64,000 nt of DNA from Megascapheus bottae (lineage: Eukaryota; Chordata; Mammalia; Rodentia; Geomyidae), in assembly GCA_024803745.1 (NCBI GenBank), contig JANJXV010000129.1, forward strand, positions 806,001-870,000, read 5' to 3'. Under the pieces are notes generated by a model. It saw only the letters and a list, made by a program, of their open reading frames with translations. It did no database searches and was not told the DNA's origin. Below are positions 21,604 to 36,411 of the stretch, piece by piece; the stretch's first letter is position 1; each line of letters begins with the position of its first letter. A program made the position numbers and the translations under genes.

Positions 21604-22977
21604 GTTGTAGTGTGTGGGGAGGATGATGGGGTCAAATACATTTCTTCTTAGAAATTTACCTCATCTGGTTGCCCTGGATTTTCCTGGCCTTCTTCTTAGA
21701 GAAAGTTCTGTTATACTGGATTTGTGGCTTGGCAATGATCTAGCATGTACATCTTCGAGTAAGACATCCACAACTTCCATGCCTGAGACTCGAGTTTCCT
21801 GACCTTTGGCAACAGCACAGCAACATCTTTCTTCCTCCTGAGCCACAGGCCAAGTGAGCTGGCTTGAGCTGGTTGTTAGTTACAGTGGCTTGGTTACCAG
21901 GGTTCCATATTCTGTTCCATTGTGAGGGAGGCAGGGTCACCTTTCAGGGCCCAATGACCAAAGATCCTTGCTCACAAAAGACTTCACCAAAGACATACTC
22001 GAGGCTGAAACTCTCCTCCAATATCACAATATACATTTGGATGTAGTAAACAGCACACCTTATTTGTCCAATCCCAATGTCTTCCACTAGGCCCAACTAC
22101 CAGTCTGGTCTCAGGCTCAAGGAGCCTTTCTTAGGTAAGATCCATACTTTAGGGTCAATATTGCCCTCACCCTTTACAAAACATTTGCTTCACAGTGCCT
22201 TCTCTGCCTGCTTTTTGCCCCTTGTCGAATTATTTTTTGTTTTTGCTAGACTTGTGACTTGACTTCAGAGTGTGAACATGGTTCTTGGGGTTTCTTTAGG
22301 CTTTAGCTGTCCCACAGAGCCACAGCACCACTTGCAGCATTTTCTATGTATGTGGTAATGAGGAATCAAACCTGAGTCTTTTTGCTTGGTAGCCAGTACT
22401 CTCCTACTAGGTCAAACACACAGGGCATCTTGCACATATTTTTGACGTCAATCTACTATGATATTATTAGGTTTCTGTATCCTAATCATTTTTTCCTGAT
22501 GATTAGCTTTGCTGTCAAGTGTAAAAAATGCAAGAGGGAAAAACACAGAAGAATTAGTGAAATTAAAAAAAGCATTAGACACAGTTAAGTGTTCATTCTT
22601 TGTAGGAGAAAAGATATTTGGTATGATGATTATGATGATGATGATGATGACTTTATAATTACTATGTCAGGGTTGAGAGTTTGGCATACTGGTAGAGTGC
22701 TTGCCTAGCATCCATGAAGATCTGGGTTTGATTGCTCAGTATCACATAGATAGAAAATCTAGATGTGGCACTGTGGCTCAAGTGGCAGAGGGCTAGACTG
22801 GAGAAAACCCCAGGACAGTGCTCAGGCCCTTAATTCAAGCCCCAAGACTGGCAGAAAGATAAAAGAAAATAAAAATGCTTTTTATGAGCTAATTCACTCA
22901 CAGCATTTGCTTCTGAAATCTTCGTTTCTGCATCTTGTGAAATACCGCTTTCCCTCAACGTAGACAAAAAAACAGAT
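21604..22977. repeat. Spacer S2 (host-derived)
   Basis: Same composition as S1 but with the complete sense SINE (22668-22860), so 1374 bp. The trinucleotide repeat near 22622-22650 has its own interruption pattern (GATGATTATGATG). The antisense SINE lies at about 22235-22420. Confidence 0.9.
21660..21826 (-). pseudogene. RALGDS-like first-exon remnant in S2
   Basis: As in S1, but the ATG before LLCCCQRS is intact; splice donor GATGAG/GTAAAT at the left edge. An in-frame stop follows RRCTC. Confidence 0.45.
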
Positions 22978-23537
22978 CCATCCCATGGTCGACTGTGAGG
23001 CCACTGGTTGGGCTAAGAGCTAGTCGTGCAGCAACACACAAGTTTTATTCTAATACTTTCCAAACTTTATACTCAAATATGCTACCTACTTACCAACTTA
23101 GGTCAGTTATCCTTATGCTATAACTTTTCTTCATTACTACAATATTCTTACACTCCTACGTTAATCCTCTTGCACCTCCCCTGACTTCTCTCATTCTTTT
23201 TTTCTATCTCTGGATCTCTGCTCGTCTTTCAACCCTTATACTGCACGGATCTACACTTGATGGCTGTTGAGCAATATTGTATATGTAGGTGGTTAATTAT
23301 TCTCTAGGCTCAGAGGGACTTAAAGACAATAGAGATTGGATTGAGAGGCTTATTGTTTTGGGTATAAATCGCTTATCAGTGGTTGTATTACACTGGTCTG
23401 TAAGTGCACAAAAAGAAAGAGTGATAATACCAATCAAAACTTGTGAACATCTAGTGTCTGCCAGCTACAGAGGTCTAGGTTGGTTATATCTGAAAAACTA
23501 TAATCGTATTTAGTAGTAATCTTGCTCCCATTTTCAA

Positions 23538-24536
23538 ATGGGCAGAACAAGAAACTCAAGAAAAATGTCAAATCAAGAAACAACATCCCCCACCCAATGT
23601 AAATAGACAATGGAACAGTCACTGGAAACCTAGAGGAGAGTCTTCCAATTGCTACACAAATGCAATTGATAAACATCCTTAATGGAAAATGTGAAAATAT
23701 AAAGAAAGAGATAATGGAGGAAGCCATTGCTAAACAAGAGGAAAGCAAAAACAAGGTGATAAGTGAAAAAGACGAAGCCATAAAGGAGGCCATAATAAAG
23801 GTTTTTCAAAGAAAGATGGATGAATTCATGGAATCCACAAATAAAAACGTCACCAAACTCCAGCAAATGTCCAAAAAAATAAAGCTACTGAGCTAACCAC
23901 TCAAAAGGAAATCAAGGAGATAAAGAAATCCATACATGATCTAAAACAAGAGACGCAAGGCATAAAAAGTGAGCAATTAGAAGCAAGGGAGATGAAAAAT
24001 AAAGTAGATAGCTTTGATAGCAGGTTAGACAATGCAGAGGAGAGAATTTCCGGGGCTGAAGATAATTTAGGTATTATAAAGTACAGAAAATGAGTCAATC
24101 CAAATCTAGGAAATATGAGAGAGCGCTTCAGGAGGTCCAAGATACAATTAGGAAGCCTCATTTAAGGCTAGTTGGTATTGAGGAGGGCGTGGAGAAAGAG
24201 GTCAATGGTATTGGAAATATACTTCAGGGAATCATCTCAGAGAATTTCCCAAATATCCAGAAGGGCAGGCCCATCCAGATACGAGAAGCTTTTAGAACCC
24301 CAAACAGACCTGATCAGAAAAGAACATCCCACCACCACATTGTGATCTGAACTGGATCAATAGAAACGAAAGGAAAGATCCTAAACGCAGCCAGGGAAAA
24401 TGGATCAGTAACCTATAAAGGCAAACCAATCAGAATAACCCCAGATTTCTCGGCAGAGACCATGCAAGCCCGAAGTCACTGGAAGCATATATGTCATGCC
24501 CTTAAATCAAATAACTACCAACCAAGAATACTGTAG
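23538..24536 (+). pseudogene. L1 ORF1 (L1-2)
   Basis: ATG at 23538 is present, but a TAG in 'GTAAATAGACAATGG' (about 23605), deletions near 23624 and 23876 and the 5-bp deletion at about 24078 break it. Open parts: 23660-23896 (coiled coil) and 24090-24350 (RRM start). It carries the shared premature TAG at 24534. Confidence 0.88.
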
Positions 24537-24764
24537 CCAGGTAAGCTCTCATTCAAACTGAGGGAACAATAAAACATTCCATTCCAGGGAAAAGCTGCAA
24601 CAATATGTCGAAACAAAACCAACACTACAGAGAATTCTCAACGATGCTCTATACATACAAAACCAAAATAAATGCATTATAGGTAAAGAAATGCCACCTA
24701 AACAGCATACCATCAAGGACCACAGGAACTGTCAAGACACAGGCCCTACTAAAAGGTTTTAAAT

Positions 24765-27700
24765 ATGCTAGGAACTAATAAATATCTCTCAATCCTAACT
24801 CTCAATATCAATGGACTTAACTCTCCAATTAAACGGCATAGGCTGTCTAGTTGGATGAAAAAGCAAGAGCCATCGTTCTGCTGTCTTCAAGAGACACATC
24901 TTACCCAAAAACAATCATCTTTTGAAAGTGAGAGGTTGGAATAAATTCTATCAAGCTAACTGCCCACATAAACAGGCTGGATTTGCCATCCTCATATCAG
25001 ACAATAGACTTCGAACTAAAATTAGTAAGAAAAGACAAAGAAGGTTACTACATACTACTAAAGGGATCTTTCCTCCAGGAAGACATAACGATCCTAAATA
25101 TTTACACACCCAATCCCGGAGCTCCAAACTTCATCAAGCAAACTTTACTTACACTGAAACCATACATAGATCGAAATACAGTGATTGTTGGTGAGTTTAA
25201 CACACCAGTCTCACCTATGGACAGATCAACAAGGCAAACACTCAAAAGAGAAAACATAGAACTGAACAACTATATAGACCGACTAGATGTAACAGACATC
25301 TGGAGAATGTTCCACCCAGTAACACCACAATATACGTTTTTCTCAGCAGCATATGGAACATTTTCCAAAATAGACCACATCTTAGGCCATAAAGCAAACC
25401 TGGACAGATTCAGAAACACTGAATTTATTCCATGCACACTCTCAGACCATAAAGGCATCAAATTGGAGCTGAACACACATCTCCACCAAAGAAAACCCTG
25501 TAACTCATGGAGACTGAACAACACATTGTTGAATCAAAAACAATGGGTAATCGAAGAGATCAGAACAGATATCCAACTGTTTATGAAATTTAACAATAAG
25601 GAGCACACAAATATCAACTCCTTAGGGACACAACGAAGGCAGTACTCAGAGGAAAATTTATAGCGCTGAGTGCCTACAACAGCAAGTTGGAAAAATGGCA
25701 AACCAACTAGTTAATGTCTCACCTTAACCTCCTGGAAAAAGAGCAACAAACCAACCCTAAACCCATTAGGAGAAAGCAAATTATTAAAATCAAAGCAGAA
25801 TTAAATGCTGTGGAATAAAAAACCTACAGAAATCATCAACAAAACAAGGAGTTGGTTCTTTGAAAGAATTAACAAAATTGACAAGCCCTTAGCAAATCTT
25901 ACCAAAAAAAGAAGAGAGCATATCGAAATAAACAAAATCGCAGATGAAAATGGTAATATCACGACAGAAATTACCAAGATCCAGAATATCATGAGGGAAT
26001 ACTTCTCAAACCTTTACGCGAACAAATTTGAGAATCTAGAAGAAATGGATGAATTCCTAGACAATATTAACATACCCACACTGCAGCAAGAAAAGCTAAC
26101 CCAACTCAACAGGCCTATTTCAAGCTCTGAAATAGAAATGGAAATTAGACAACTTCCACTTAAAAAGAGCCCAGGGCCAGATGGATTCACAGCTGCATTC
26201 TATAAGGTCTTCAAAGCAGAGCTCACACCAATATTCCTCAAGCTCTTCAACGAAATTGAAAATGAACGTTCTTTACCAAACTCATTCTGTGAAGCCAGTA
26301 TATCCCTCATCCCCAAACCAGACAGAGATTCATCAAAGAAAGAGTTCTATAGACCCATTTCTTTGATGAACATCGATGCAAAACTTCGCAACAAAATACT
26401 GGCCAACCGTCTACAACAACTCATCAAAAAAAATATACACTATGATCAAACTGGATTCATCACAAGGAGGCAAAGCTGGTTCAACATATACAAATCAATT
26501 TATATAATTCAACACATCAACAGGAGCAGGGATAAAATCACATGATTGTCTCAATAGATGCGGAAAAGGCATTTGGCAAGATCCAAAACCCCTTTTTGTT
26601 AAAAGATGTGGAGAAAGTAGGAATCCATGGACATTTCTCAATGTAATAAAGGCTGTGTATGAGAAACCCACTGCTAGTATTATACTTAATGGTGAAAATC
26701 TAAAGCCATTCCCTCTAAAATCAGGAACGAGACAAGGATGCCCACTCTCTTCACTCCTTTTTAACATAGTACTAGAATTCCTAGGCAGTGCAATAAGGCA
26801 AGAAGCAAGCATAAAGGGGATCTAAGTAGATAAAGAGGAAATAAAACTATCCCTCTTTGCAGATGACATGCTTCTGTATTTAAAGAATCCTATAGACTCT
26901 ACTGCCAAGCTCCTTGAACTGATTCAAAACTTTGGAAGGGTAGCAGGCCATAAATTCAACCCTCACAAATCAAGTGCCTTCCTTTACGCCAACAGTCAGA
27001 GGAATGAGGCAATAATCAGGAAAGAAACTCCTGTCACAATAGCCTCAAAGAAAATAAAGTACCTAGGAATTAGCTTAACTAAGAATGTCAAGGACCGGTT
27101 AGATGAAAACTTTAAAGCCATAAAAAAGGAAATTAAAGCAGAACTAAAGAAATGGAAAATCCTCCCATGCTCCTGGATTGGAAGAATCAACAATTTGAAA
27201 ATTACAATCTTGCCAAGGGCTATCTACAAATTCAATGCAATACCCATCAACATACCAATGTCATTCTTTAAAGAAATAGAAGAGGCAATTCAAAATTTCA
27301 TGTGGAATAATAAAAGACCCGTATAGCAAAAACACTTCTTAGCAGAAAGAACAGCGCTGGAGGAATTTCAATTCCAAACTTTAGACTCTATTACAGAGCT
27401 ATAATTCTCAAAACACCTTGGTACTGGCACAAGAACAGGCCTGACCCAGATATTAAACCACAGACCTATGGCAACCTAACCTTTGACAAGGGAGCCAAAA
27501 AAATAGAATGGAAGAAAGATAGACTCTTCAACAAGTTGTGCTGGCAGAACTGGTTAAGCACATGCAGAAAACTAAAGTTGGATCCTTCTTTGTCACCTTG
27601 CACTAGAATTAACTCCAAATGGATCAAACACCTGGAGGTTAAAGCTGACACACTGAGAGTTTACAGGAAGGAATAGGAGATACACTAGGCCTCCTTGTCA

Positions 27701-28577
27701 CAGGTCGAAACTTTCTTAATAAGGACCAAGAATCACAACAAATCAGAGAAAGGCTTGATTCGTGGGACTGCATTAAACTTCAGAGCTTTTGTATGGTAAC
27801 GGATATAGCTAGTAAACTAATCAGGAAGCCTACAGAGTGGGAGAAGATCTTCACCAACCAAACAAGTGACAAAGACCTCATATCTAAAATATATCAACAA
27901 CTCAAAAAATTGAATCACTCCAAAACTAACCTCCAAAGTAACACCCATCCCATTAAAAAATGGCCCAAAGACGTAAAGAGATTCTTCTCTGAAAAAGAAA
28001 AAAAAATGACCTATAGACACATGAAGAAATGCTCCACATCTCTGGTCATAAAAGAAATGCAAATCAAAACAATTCTAAGATTCGACCTCACTCCAGTTAG
28101 AATGACCAGGATCAGGAAAATGACGACAACAGATGCTGGAGGGGATGTGGCCAGGAGGGATCACTACTACACTGTTGGTGGGAGTGCAAACTCGTTCAAC
28201 GACTATGGAAAACAGTGTGGCAGTTCCTCAAAAGGCTAAACATAGAACTCCCCTATGACCCAGCAATTCCACTACTTGGCATTTACCCAACAATCCAGAA
28301 ACAAGGGCATACTAAACAAACTAGCACAACAATGTTCATTGCAGCACTATTCACCATAGCAAAGATAGGGAACCAACCCAGATGTACCTCAGTTGATGAG
28401 TGGATCAGCAAGTTGTGGCATTTGTACACAATGGAATTCTATGCTGCTGTCAGAAAGAATGACATCGCCCCATATGGTAGGATATGGAAAGACTTGGAAC
28501 AAATCATATTGAGTGAAGTAACATAGACTCAAAGGAACTTAGGCTCAGTGGTTTCCCTCATTCGTCATAATCAGTAG
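24765..28577 (+). pseudogene. L1 ORF2 (L1-2)
   Basis: EN remnant with GEFN (GAG 25193), then a long open RT segment 25805-26545 that, unlike L1-1 and L1-3, lacks the LLN-stop and the WFF-region deletion. It ends at the shared frameshift before MIVSID. Later open pieces: 26868-27326 (FADD changed context: 'GCAGATGACATGCTT'), 27793-28239 and 28215-28526. Private lesions include TAA near 26823 and a frameshift at 27319. Confidence 0.9.
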
Positions 28578-28994
28578 AAACCTTGGGCTCTACTAGCAGA
28601 GATTGGCAATAGAGCAAAAGGCCATATATAAGGCCATATAATGTAAAGCAAATTGAAAGGACCTCCAGGATATTGAAACAAAAGCCACATAATGAATGAT
28701 TGTTGTCCTTAATGTACCATGTTGTTTTTCATCTCCTTTGCTGTCCCTTGGTTATCCCATATTGGTATAGTATCTCACTTTGTTATCTGATATATTGAAT
28801 ATATTTGTATTTGGATATTTGAAATGATAGGGAAGGGGGGAAAACCAAGACGGGTGGGGGGTGTGGGGTTGGAGGGAAATGGGTACCAAGACATGTGAAA
28901 TGGTATCAATGTATGTGAATTAATGCACCTTCTATCTGGCAAATATCATGTAACCATTTTACTAATTACAATAAAAAAATGAAAAAAAAAGAAA

Positions 28995-30368
28995 GTTGTA
29001 GTGTGTGGGGAGGATGATGGGGTCAAATACATTTCTTCTTAGAAATATACCTCATCTGGTTGTCCTGGATTTTCGTGGCCTTCTCCTTAGAGAAAGGCCT
29101 GTTATACTAGATTTGTGGCTTGGCAATGATCTAGCATGTACATCTTCGAGTAAGACATCCACAACTTCCATGCCTGAGACTCGAGTTTCCAGACCTTTGG
29201 CAACAGCACAGCAACATCTTTCTTCCTCCTGAGCCACAGGCCAAGTGAGCTGGCTTGAGTTGGTTGATAGTTACAGTTGCTTGGTTACCACCGTTACATA
29301 TTCTGTTCCATTCTAAGCGAGGCAGGGTCACATTTCAGGGCCCAATGACCAAAGATCCTTGCTCACAAAAGACCTCACCAAAGACATACTGGAGGCTGAA
29401 TCTCTCCTCCAATCTCACAATATACATGTGGATGTAGTAAACAGCACACCTTATTTGTCCAATCCCAATGTCTTCCACTAGGCCCAACTACCAGTCTGGT
29501 CTCAGGCTCAAGGAGCCTTTCTTAGGGAAGATCCAGACTTAAGGGTCAATATTGTCCTCATCCTTTACAAAACATTTGCTTCACAGTGCCTTCTCTGCCT
29601 GTATTTTGCCCCTTGTCGAATTTTTTTTTTGTTTTTGCTCCTCTTGGGACTTGACCTCAGAGTGTGAACATTGTTCTTGGGCTTTCTTTAGGCTTTAGCT
29701 GTCCCACCGAGCCACAGCACCACTTGCAGGGTTTTCTATGTATGTGGTAATGAGGAATCAAACCTGAGTCTTTTTGGGTGGTAGCCAAGCACTCTACCAC
29801 TCGGTCAAACACACAGTTCATATTGCACATATTGTTGACGTCAATCTACTAGGATATTATTAGGTTTCTGTATCCTAATCATTTTTTTCCTGATAATTAG
29901 TTTTGCTATCATGTGTAAAAAATGCAAGAGGGAAAAACACAGAAGAATTAGTGAAATTTAAAAAAAAGCATTACACACATAGATGAGTGATCATTCTTTG
30001 TAGGAGAAAGGATATTTTGATATGAAGATGATGATGATGACTTTATAATTACTATGTCAGGGTTGAGAGTTTGGCATAGTGGTAGAGTGCTTGCCTAGCA
30101 TCCATTAAGATCTGGGTTTGATTGCTCAGTATCACATAGATAGAAAATCTAGATGTGGCACTGTGGCTCAAGTGGCAGAGGGCTAGACTTGAGAAAACCT
30201 CAGGACAGTGCTCAGGCCCTGAATTCAAGCCCCAAGACTGGCAGAAAGAAAAAAGAAAATAAAAATGCTTTTTACGAGCTAATTCACTCACAGCATTTGC
30301 TTCTGAAATCTTCGCTTCTGCATCTTGTGAAATACCCCTTTCCCTCAACGTAGACAAGAAAAACAGAT
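28995..30368. repeat. Spacer S3 (host-derived)
   Basis: 1374 bp, complete SINE set, short trinucleotide tract (about 30020-30042). Antisense SINE at about 29620-29810, sense SINE at about 30060-30245. Confidence 0.9.
29051..29217 (-). pseudogene. RALGDS-like first-exon remnant in S3
   Basis: Same Cys-rich start and basic tail; the splice donor is changed (GATGAG/GTATAT), as in the 63199-63366 copy. Confidence 0.45.
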
Positions 30369-30927
30369 CCATCCCATGGTCCACTGTGAGGCCACTGGTT
30401 GGGCTGAGAGCTAGTCGTGCAGCAACACATAAGTTTATTCTAAAACTTTCCAAACTTTGTTCTCAAATATGCTACCTACTTACCAACTTAGGTCAGTTAT
30501 CCTTATGCTCTACCTTTTCTTCATTACTACAATATTCTTACACTCCTACGTTAATCCTCTTGCACCTCCCCTGACCTCTCTCATTCTTTTTTTCTATCTC
30601 TGGATCTCTGCTCGTCTTTCAACCCTTATACTGCACGGATCTACACTTGATGGCTGTTGAGCAATATTGTATATGTAGGTGGTTAATTATTCTCGAGGCT
30701 CAGAGGGACTTAAAGACAATAGAGACTGGATTGAGAGGCTTATTGTTTTGGGTATAAATCGCTTATCAGTGGTTGTATTAGACTGGTCTTTAAGTGCACA
30801 AAAAGAAAGAGTGATAATACCAATCAAAACTTGTGAATATCTAGTGTCTGCCAGCTACAGAGGTCTAGGTTGGTTATATCTGAAAAACTATAATCGTATT
30901 TAGTAGTAATCTTGCTCCCATTTTCAA

Positions 30928-31922
30928 TTGGGCAGAACAAGAAACTCAAGAAAAATGTCAAATCAAGAAACAACATCCCCCACCCAATGTAAACCGACAA
31001 TGGAACAGTCACTGGCAAACCGAGAGGAGAGTCTTCCAAGTGCTACACAAATGCAATTGATAAACATCATTAATGAAAAATGTGAAAATATAAAGAAAGA
31101 GATAATGGAGGAAGCCATAGTTGAACAAGAGGAAAGCATAAACAAGGTGATAAGTGAAAAAGAAGAAGCCATAAAGGAGGCCATAATAAAGGTTTTTCAA
31201 AGAAAGATGGATGAATCCACAAATAAAAACGTGACCAAACTCCAGCAAATGTCCAAAGAAAATAAAGCTACTGAGCTAACCACTCAAAAGGAAATCAAGG
31301 ACATAAAGAAATCCATACATGATCTAAAAAATGAGATGCAAGGCATCAAAAATGAGAATTAGAAGCAAGGGAGATGAAAAATAAAGTAGATAGCTTTGAT
31401 AGCAGGATAGACAATGCAGAGGAGAGAATTTCCGGGGCTGAAGATTATTTAGTTATTATAGAGAAAGAACAGAAAATGAGTCAATCCAAATCTAGGAAAT
31501 ATGAGAGAGCGATTCAAGAGGTCCAAAATGCAATTAGGAAGCCTAATTTAAGATTAGTTGGTAATGAGGAGGGCGTGGAGAAAGAGGTCAACGGTATTGG
31601 AAATATACTTCAGGGAATCATCTCAGAGAACTTCCCAAATATCCAGAAGGGCAGGCCCATCCAGATACGAGAAGCTTTTAGAACCCCAAACAGACCTGAC
31701 CAGAAAAGAACATCCCACCGCCACATTGTCATCCGAACTGGATAAATAGAAACGAAAGGAAAGATCCTAAAGGCAGCCAGGGAAAAGGGATCAGCAACCT
31801 ACAAAGGCAAACCAATCAGAATAACCCCAGATTTCTCAGCAGAGACCATGCAAGCACGAAGTGACTGGAAGCATATATGTCATGCCCTTATATCAAATAA
31901 CTACCAACCAAGAATACTGTAG
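30928..31922 (+). pseudogene. L1 ORF1 (L1-3)
   Basis: The first ATG is mutated to TTG (30928); the next in-frame ATG is at 30955 (MSNQE). Open to 31362 and again 31374-31745, then a TAA in 'ACTGGATAAATAG'. The coiled coil has a 12-bp deletion (KMDESTNKN) relative to the others. Shared TAG at 31920. Confidence 0.88.
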
Positions 31923-32154
31923 CCAGCTAAGCTCTCATTCATAACTGAGGGAAAAATAAAAACATTCCATTCCAGGGAAAAGCTGCAACAATATGTCGAA
32001 AAAAAAACCAACACTACAGAGAATTCTCAAAGATGCTCTATACATAGAAAACCAAAATAAATGCAATATAGGGAAAGAAATGGCTCCTAAACAGCATACC
32101 ATCTAAGGACCACAAGAACTGTCAAGACACAGGCCCTACTAAAAGCTTTTAAAA

Positions 32155-35100
32155 ATGGTAGGAACTAATAAATATCTCTCAATCCTAACTCTCAATATCA
32201 ATGGATTTAACTCTCCAATTAAACGGCATAGGTTGTCTAGTTGGATCAAAAAGCAAGAGCCATCGTTCTGCTGACTTCAAGAGACACATCTTACCCAAAA
32301 ACAATCATCTTTTGAAAGTGAGAGGTTGGAATAAAATCTATCAGGCTAACTGCCCCCATAAACAGGCTAGAGTGGCCATCCTCATATCAGATACAATAGA
32401 CTTCAAACTAAAATTAGTAAGAAAAGACAAAGAAGGTTACTACATACTACTAAAGGGATCTTTCCTCCCGGAAGACATAACAATCCTAAATATTTACTCA
32501 CCCAATCCCGGAGCTCCAAACTTCATCAAGCAAACTTTACTTACACTGAAACCATACACAGATCGAAATACAGTGATTGTTGGTGAGTTTAACACACCAC
32601 TCTCACCTATGGACAGATTAACAAGGCAAAAACTCAACAGAGAAACCTTAGAACTGAACAACTATATAGACCAACTAGATCTAACAGACATCTGCAGAAT
32701 ATTCCACCCAGTAACACCACAATATACGTTTTTCTCAGCAGCACATGGAACATTTTCCAAAATAGACCACATCTTAGGCCATAAAGCAAACCTGGACAGA
32801 TTCAGAAACACTGAAATTATTCCATGCACACTCTCAGACCATAAAGGCATCAAATTGGAGCTGAACACACATCTCCACCAAAGAAAACCCTGTAACTCAT
32901 GGAGACTGAACCACACATTGTTGAATCAAAAACAATGGGTAATCGAAGAGATCAGAACAGATATCCAACTGTTTATGAAATTTAACAATAAGGAGCACAC
33001 AAATATCAACTCCTTAGGGACACAACAAAGGCAGTACTCAGAGGAAAATTTATAGCGCTGAGTGCCTACAACAGCAAGTTGGAAAAATGGCAAACCAACT
33101 AGTTAATGTCTCACCTTAACCTCCTGGAAAAAGAGCAACAAACCAACCCTAAACCCATTAGGAGAAAGAAAATTATTAAAATCAAAGCAGAATTAAATGA
33201 TTTGGAATAAAAAAACTATAGAAAGAATCAACAAAACAAGGAGTTGGTTCTTGAAAGAATTAACAAAATTGACAAGCCCTTAGCAAATCTTACCAAAAAA
33301 AGAAGAGAGCATATCGAAATAAACAAAATCGCAGATGAAAATGGTAATATCACGACAGAAATTACCAAGATCCAGAATATCATGAGGGAATACTTCTCAA
33401 AACTTTACGCCAACAAATTTGAGAATCTAGAAGAAATGGATGAATTCCTAGACAATATTAACATACACACACTGAACCAAGAAGAGCTAACCCAACTCAA
33501 CAGGCCTATTTCAAGCTCTGAAATAGAAATGGAAATTAGACAACTTCCACTTAAAAAGAGCCCAGGGCCAGATGGATTCACAGCTGAATTCTATAAGGTC
33601 TTCAAAGCAGAGCTCACACCAATACTCCTCAAGCTCTTCAACGAAATTGAAAATGAAGGTTCTTTACTAAACTGATTCTGTGAAGCCAGCATATCCCTCA
33701 TCCCCAAACCAGACAGAGATTCATCAAAGAAAGAGATCTATAGACCCATTTCTTTGTTGAACCTCGATGCAAAACTTCTCAACAAAATACTGGCCAACCG
33801 TCTACAACAACTCATCAAAAAAAATATACACTATGATCAAACTGGCTTCATCACAGGGTGGCAAAGCTGGTTCAACATACACAAATCAATTAATATAACT
33901 CAACACATCAACAGGAGCAGGGATAAAATCACATGATTGTCTCAATAGATGCGGAAAAGGCATTTGACAAGATCCAAAACCCCTTTATGTTAAAAGATGT
34001 GGAGAAACTAGGAATCCATGGAACATTTCTCAATGTAATAAAGGCTGTGTATGAGAAACCCACTGCTAATAATATACTTAATGGTGAAAATCTAAAGCCA
34101 TTCCCTCTAAAATCAGGAACGAGACAAGGATGCCCACTCTCTCCACTCCTTTTTAACATAGTACTAGAATTCCTAGGCAGTGCAATAAGGCAAGAAGCAA
34201 GCATAAAGGGGATCCAAGTAGGGAAAGAGGAAATAAAACTATCCCTCTTTGGAGATGACATGATTCTGTATTTAAAGAATCCTATAGACTCTACTCCCAA
34301 GCTCCTTCAGCTGATTCAAAGCTTTGGAAGGGTAGCAGGCCATAAAATCAACCCTCACAAATCAACTGCCTTACTTTACGCCAACACTGAGAGGAACGAG
34401 GCAATAATCAGGAAAGAAAATCCTTTCACAATAGCCTCAAAGAAAATAAAGTACCTAGCAATTAGCTTAACTAAGAATGTAAAGGACCGTTTAGATGAAA
34501 ACTTTAAAACCCTAAAAAAGGAAATTAAAGCAGAACTAAGGAAATGGAAAAACCTCCCATGCTCCTGGATTGGAAGAATCAAAATTGTGAAAATGACAAT
34601 CTTGCCAAGGGCTATCTACAAATTCAATGTAATACCCATCAACATCCCAATGTCATTCTTTAAAGACATAGAAGAGGCAATTCAAAATTTCATATGGAAT
34701 AATAAAAGACCCCGTATAGCAAAAACACTTCTTAGCAGAAAGAACAGCGCTGGAGGAATTTCAATTCCAAACTTAAGGCTCTATTACAGAGCTATAATTC
34801 TCAAAACAGCTTGGTACTGGCACAAGAACAGGCCTGAAGTCCAATGGAGTAGAACTGCGGACCCAGATATTAACCACAGACCTATTGCCACCTAATCTTT
34901 GACTAGGGAGCCAAAAAAATAGAATGGAAGAAAGATAGCCTCTTCAACAAGTTGTGCTGGCAGAACTGGTTAAACACCTGCAGAAAACTAAAGTTGGATC
35001 CTTCTTTGTCCCCTTGCACTAGAATTAACTCCAAATGGATCAAAGACGTGGAGGTACAAGCTGACACACTGAAAAGTTTACAGGAAGGAATAGGAGATAC

Positions 35101-35993
35101 ACTAGGCCTCCTTGGTACAGGTCGAAACTTTCTTAATAAGGACCAAGAATCACAACAAATCAGAGAAAGGCTTGATAAGTGGGACTGCATTAAACTGCAG
35201 AGCTTTTGTATGGCAACGGATATATCTAGTAAACTAATCAGGAAGCCTACAGAGTGGGAGAAGATCTTCACCACCCAAACAACGGAACAAGGCCTCATAT
35301 CTAAAATATATCAACAACTCAAAAAATTGAATCACTCCAAAACTAACCTCCAAAGTAACACCCATCCCATTACAAAATGGGCCAAAGACTTAAAGAGAGT
35401 CTTCTCTGAAGAAGAAACAAAAATGGCCTATAGACACATGAAGAAATGCTCAACATCTCTGGTCATAAAAGAAATGCAAATCAAAACAAGTCTAAGATTC
35501 CACCTAATCCAGTTAGAATGGCCAGGATCAGGAAAACGAATGACAACAGATGCTGGAGGGGATGTGGTCAGGAGGGATCACTACTACACTGTTGGTGGGA
35601 GTGCAAACTCGTTCAACCACTATGGAAAGCAGTGCGGCAGTGCCTCAAAACGCTAAACATACAACTCCCCTATGACCCAGCAATTCCACTACTTGGCATT
35701 TACCCAACAATCCAGAAACAAGGGCATACTAAACCCACTAGCACAACAATGTTCAATGCAGCACTATTCACCATAGAAAGATATGGAACCAACCCAGATG
35801 TCCCTCAGTTGATGAGTGGATCAACAAGTTGTGGTATTTGTACACAATGGAATTCTATGCTGCTGTCAGAAAGAATGACATCGCCCCATTTGTTAGGAAA
35901 TGGAAAGACTTAGAACAAATCATATTAAGTGAAGTAAGCCAGACTCAAAGGAACTTAGGCTCAGTGGTTTCCCTCATTTGTCATAATCAGTAG
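32155..35993 (+). pseudogene. L1 ORF2 (L1-3)
   Basis: EN 32201-33055, RT 33244-33675 and 33933-34895, C-terminus 34952-35656. The RT active-site motif is altered to F-G-D-D (about 34250). GEFN at 32585. Private frameshifts at about 34873 (GATATTAACCACAGA), 35506 (CACCTAATCCAGTT) and 35777. Confidence 0.9.
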
Positions 35994-36411
35994 AAACCTT
36001 GGGCTCTACTAGCAGAGATTGGCAATAGAGCAAAAGGCCATATATAAGGCCATATAATGTGAAGCTAATTGAAAGGACCTCCAGGATATTGACACAAAAG
36101 CCATATAATGAATGATTGTTGTCCTTAATGTACTATGTTGTCTCTCATCTCGCTTGCTGTCCCTTGGTTATCCCATATTGGTATAGTATCTCACTTTGTT
36201 ATCTGATCTATTGAATTTATTTGTATTTGGATATTTGAAATTTGATAGGGAAGGGGGGAAAACCAAGACAGGTTGGGGGTGGGGGGTTGGAGGGAAATGG
36301 GTACCAAGGCATGTGAAAGGGTATCAATGTATGCAAATTAATGCACCTTCTATCTGGCAAATATCATCTAACCCTTTTACTAATTACAATAAAAAAATGA
36401 AAAAAAAGAAA

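Larger units (their letters stand above)
22978..28994 (+). mobile_element. L1-2, full-length element, most diverged copy
   Basis: About 6.02 kb with the same 5' UTR, ORF1, ORF2 and 3' UTR. It has more private changes than the other copies, for example a loss of about 26 bp in ORF2 near 27443 (GGCCTGACCCAGAT). It may be the oldest unit or have escaped recent exchange. Confidence 0.92.
30369..36411 (+). mobile_element. L1-3, full-length element
   Basis: About 6.04 kb. Its ORF1 half shares variants with L1-4 (AAGTGCTACAC), while its ORF2 shares diagnostic lesions with L1-1 (TGA in the EN start, TTGGTTCTTGAAAG deletion, LLN-stop, ACAACGGAACAAGG). The G-rich 3' UTR block is 36271-36294. Confidence 0.92.
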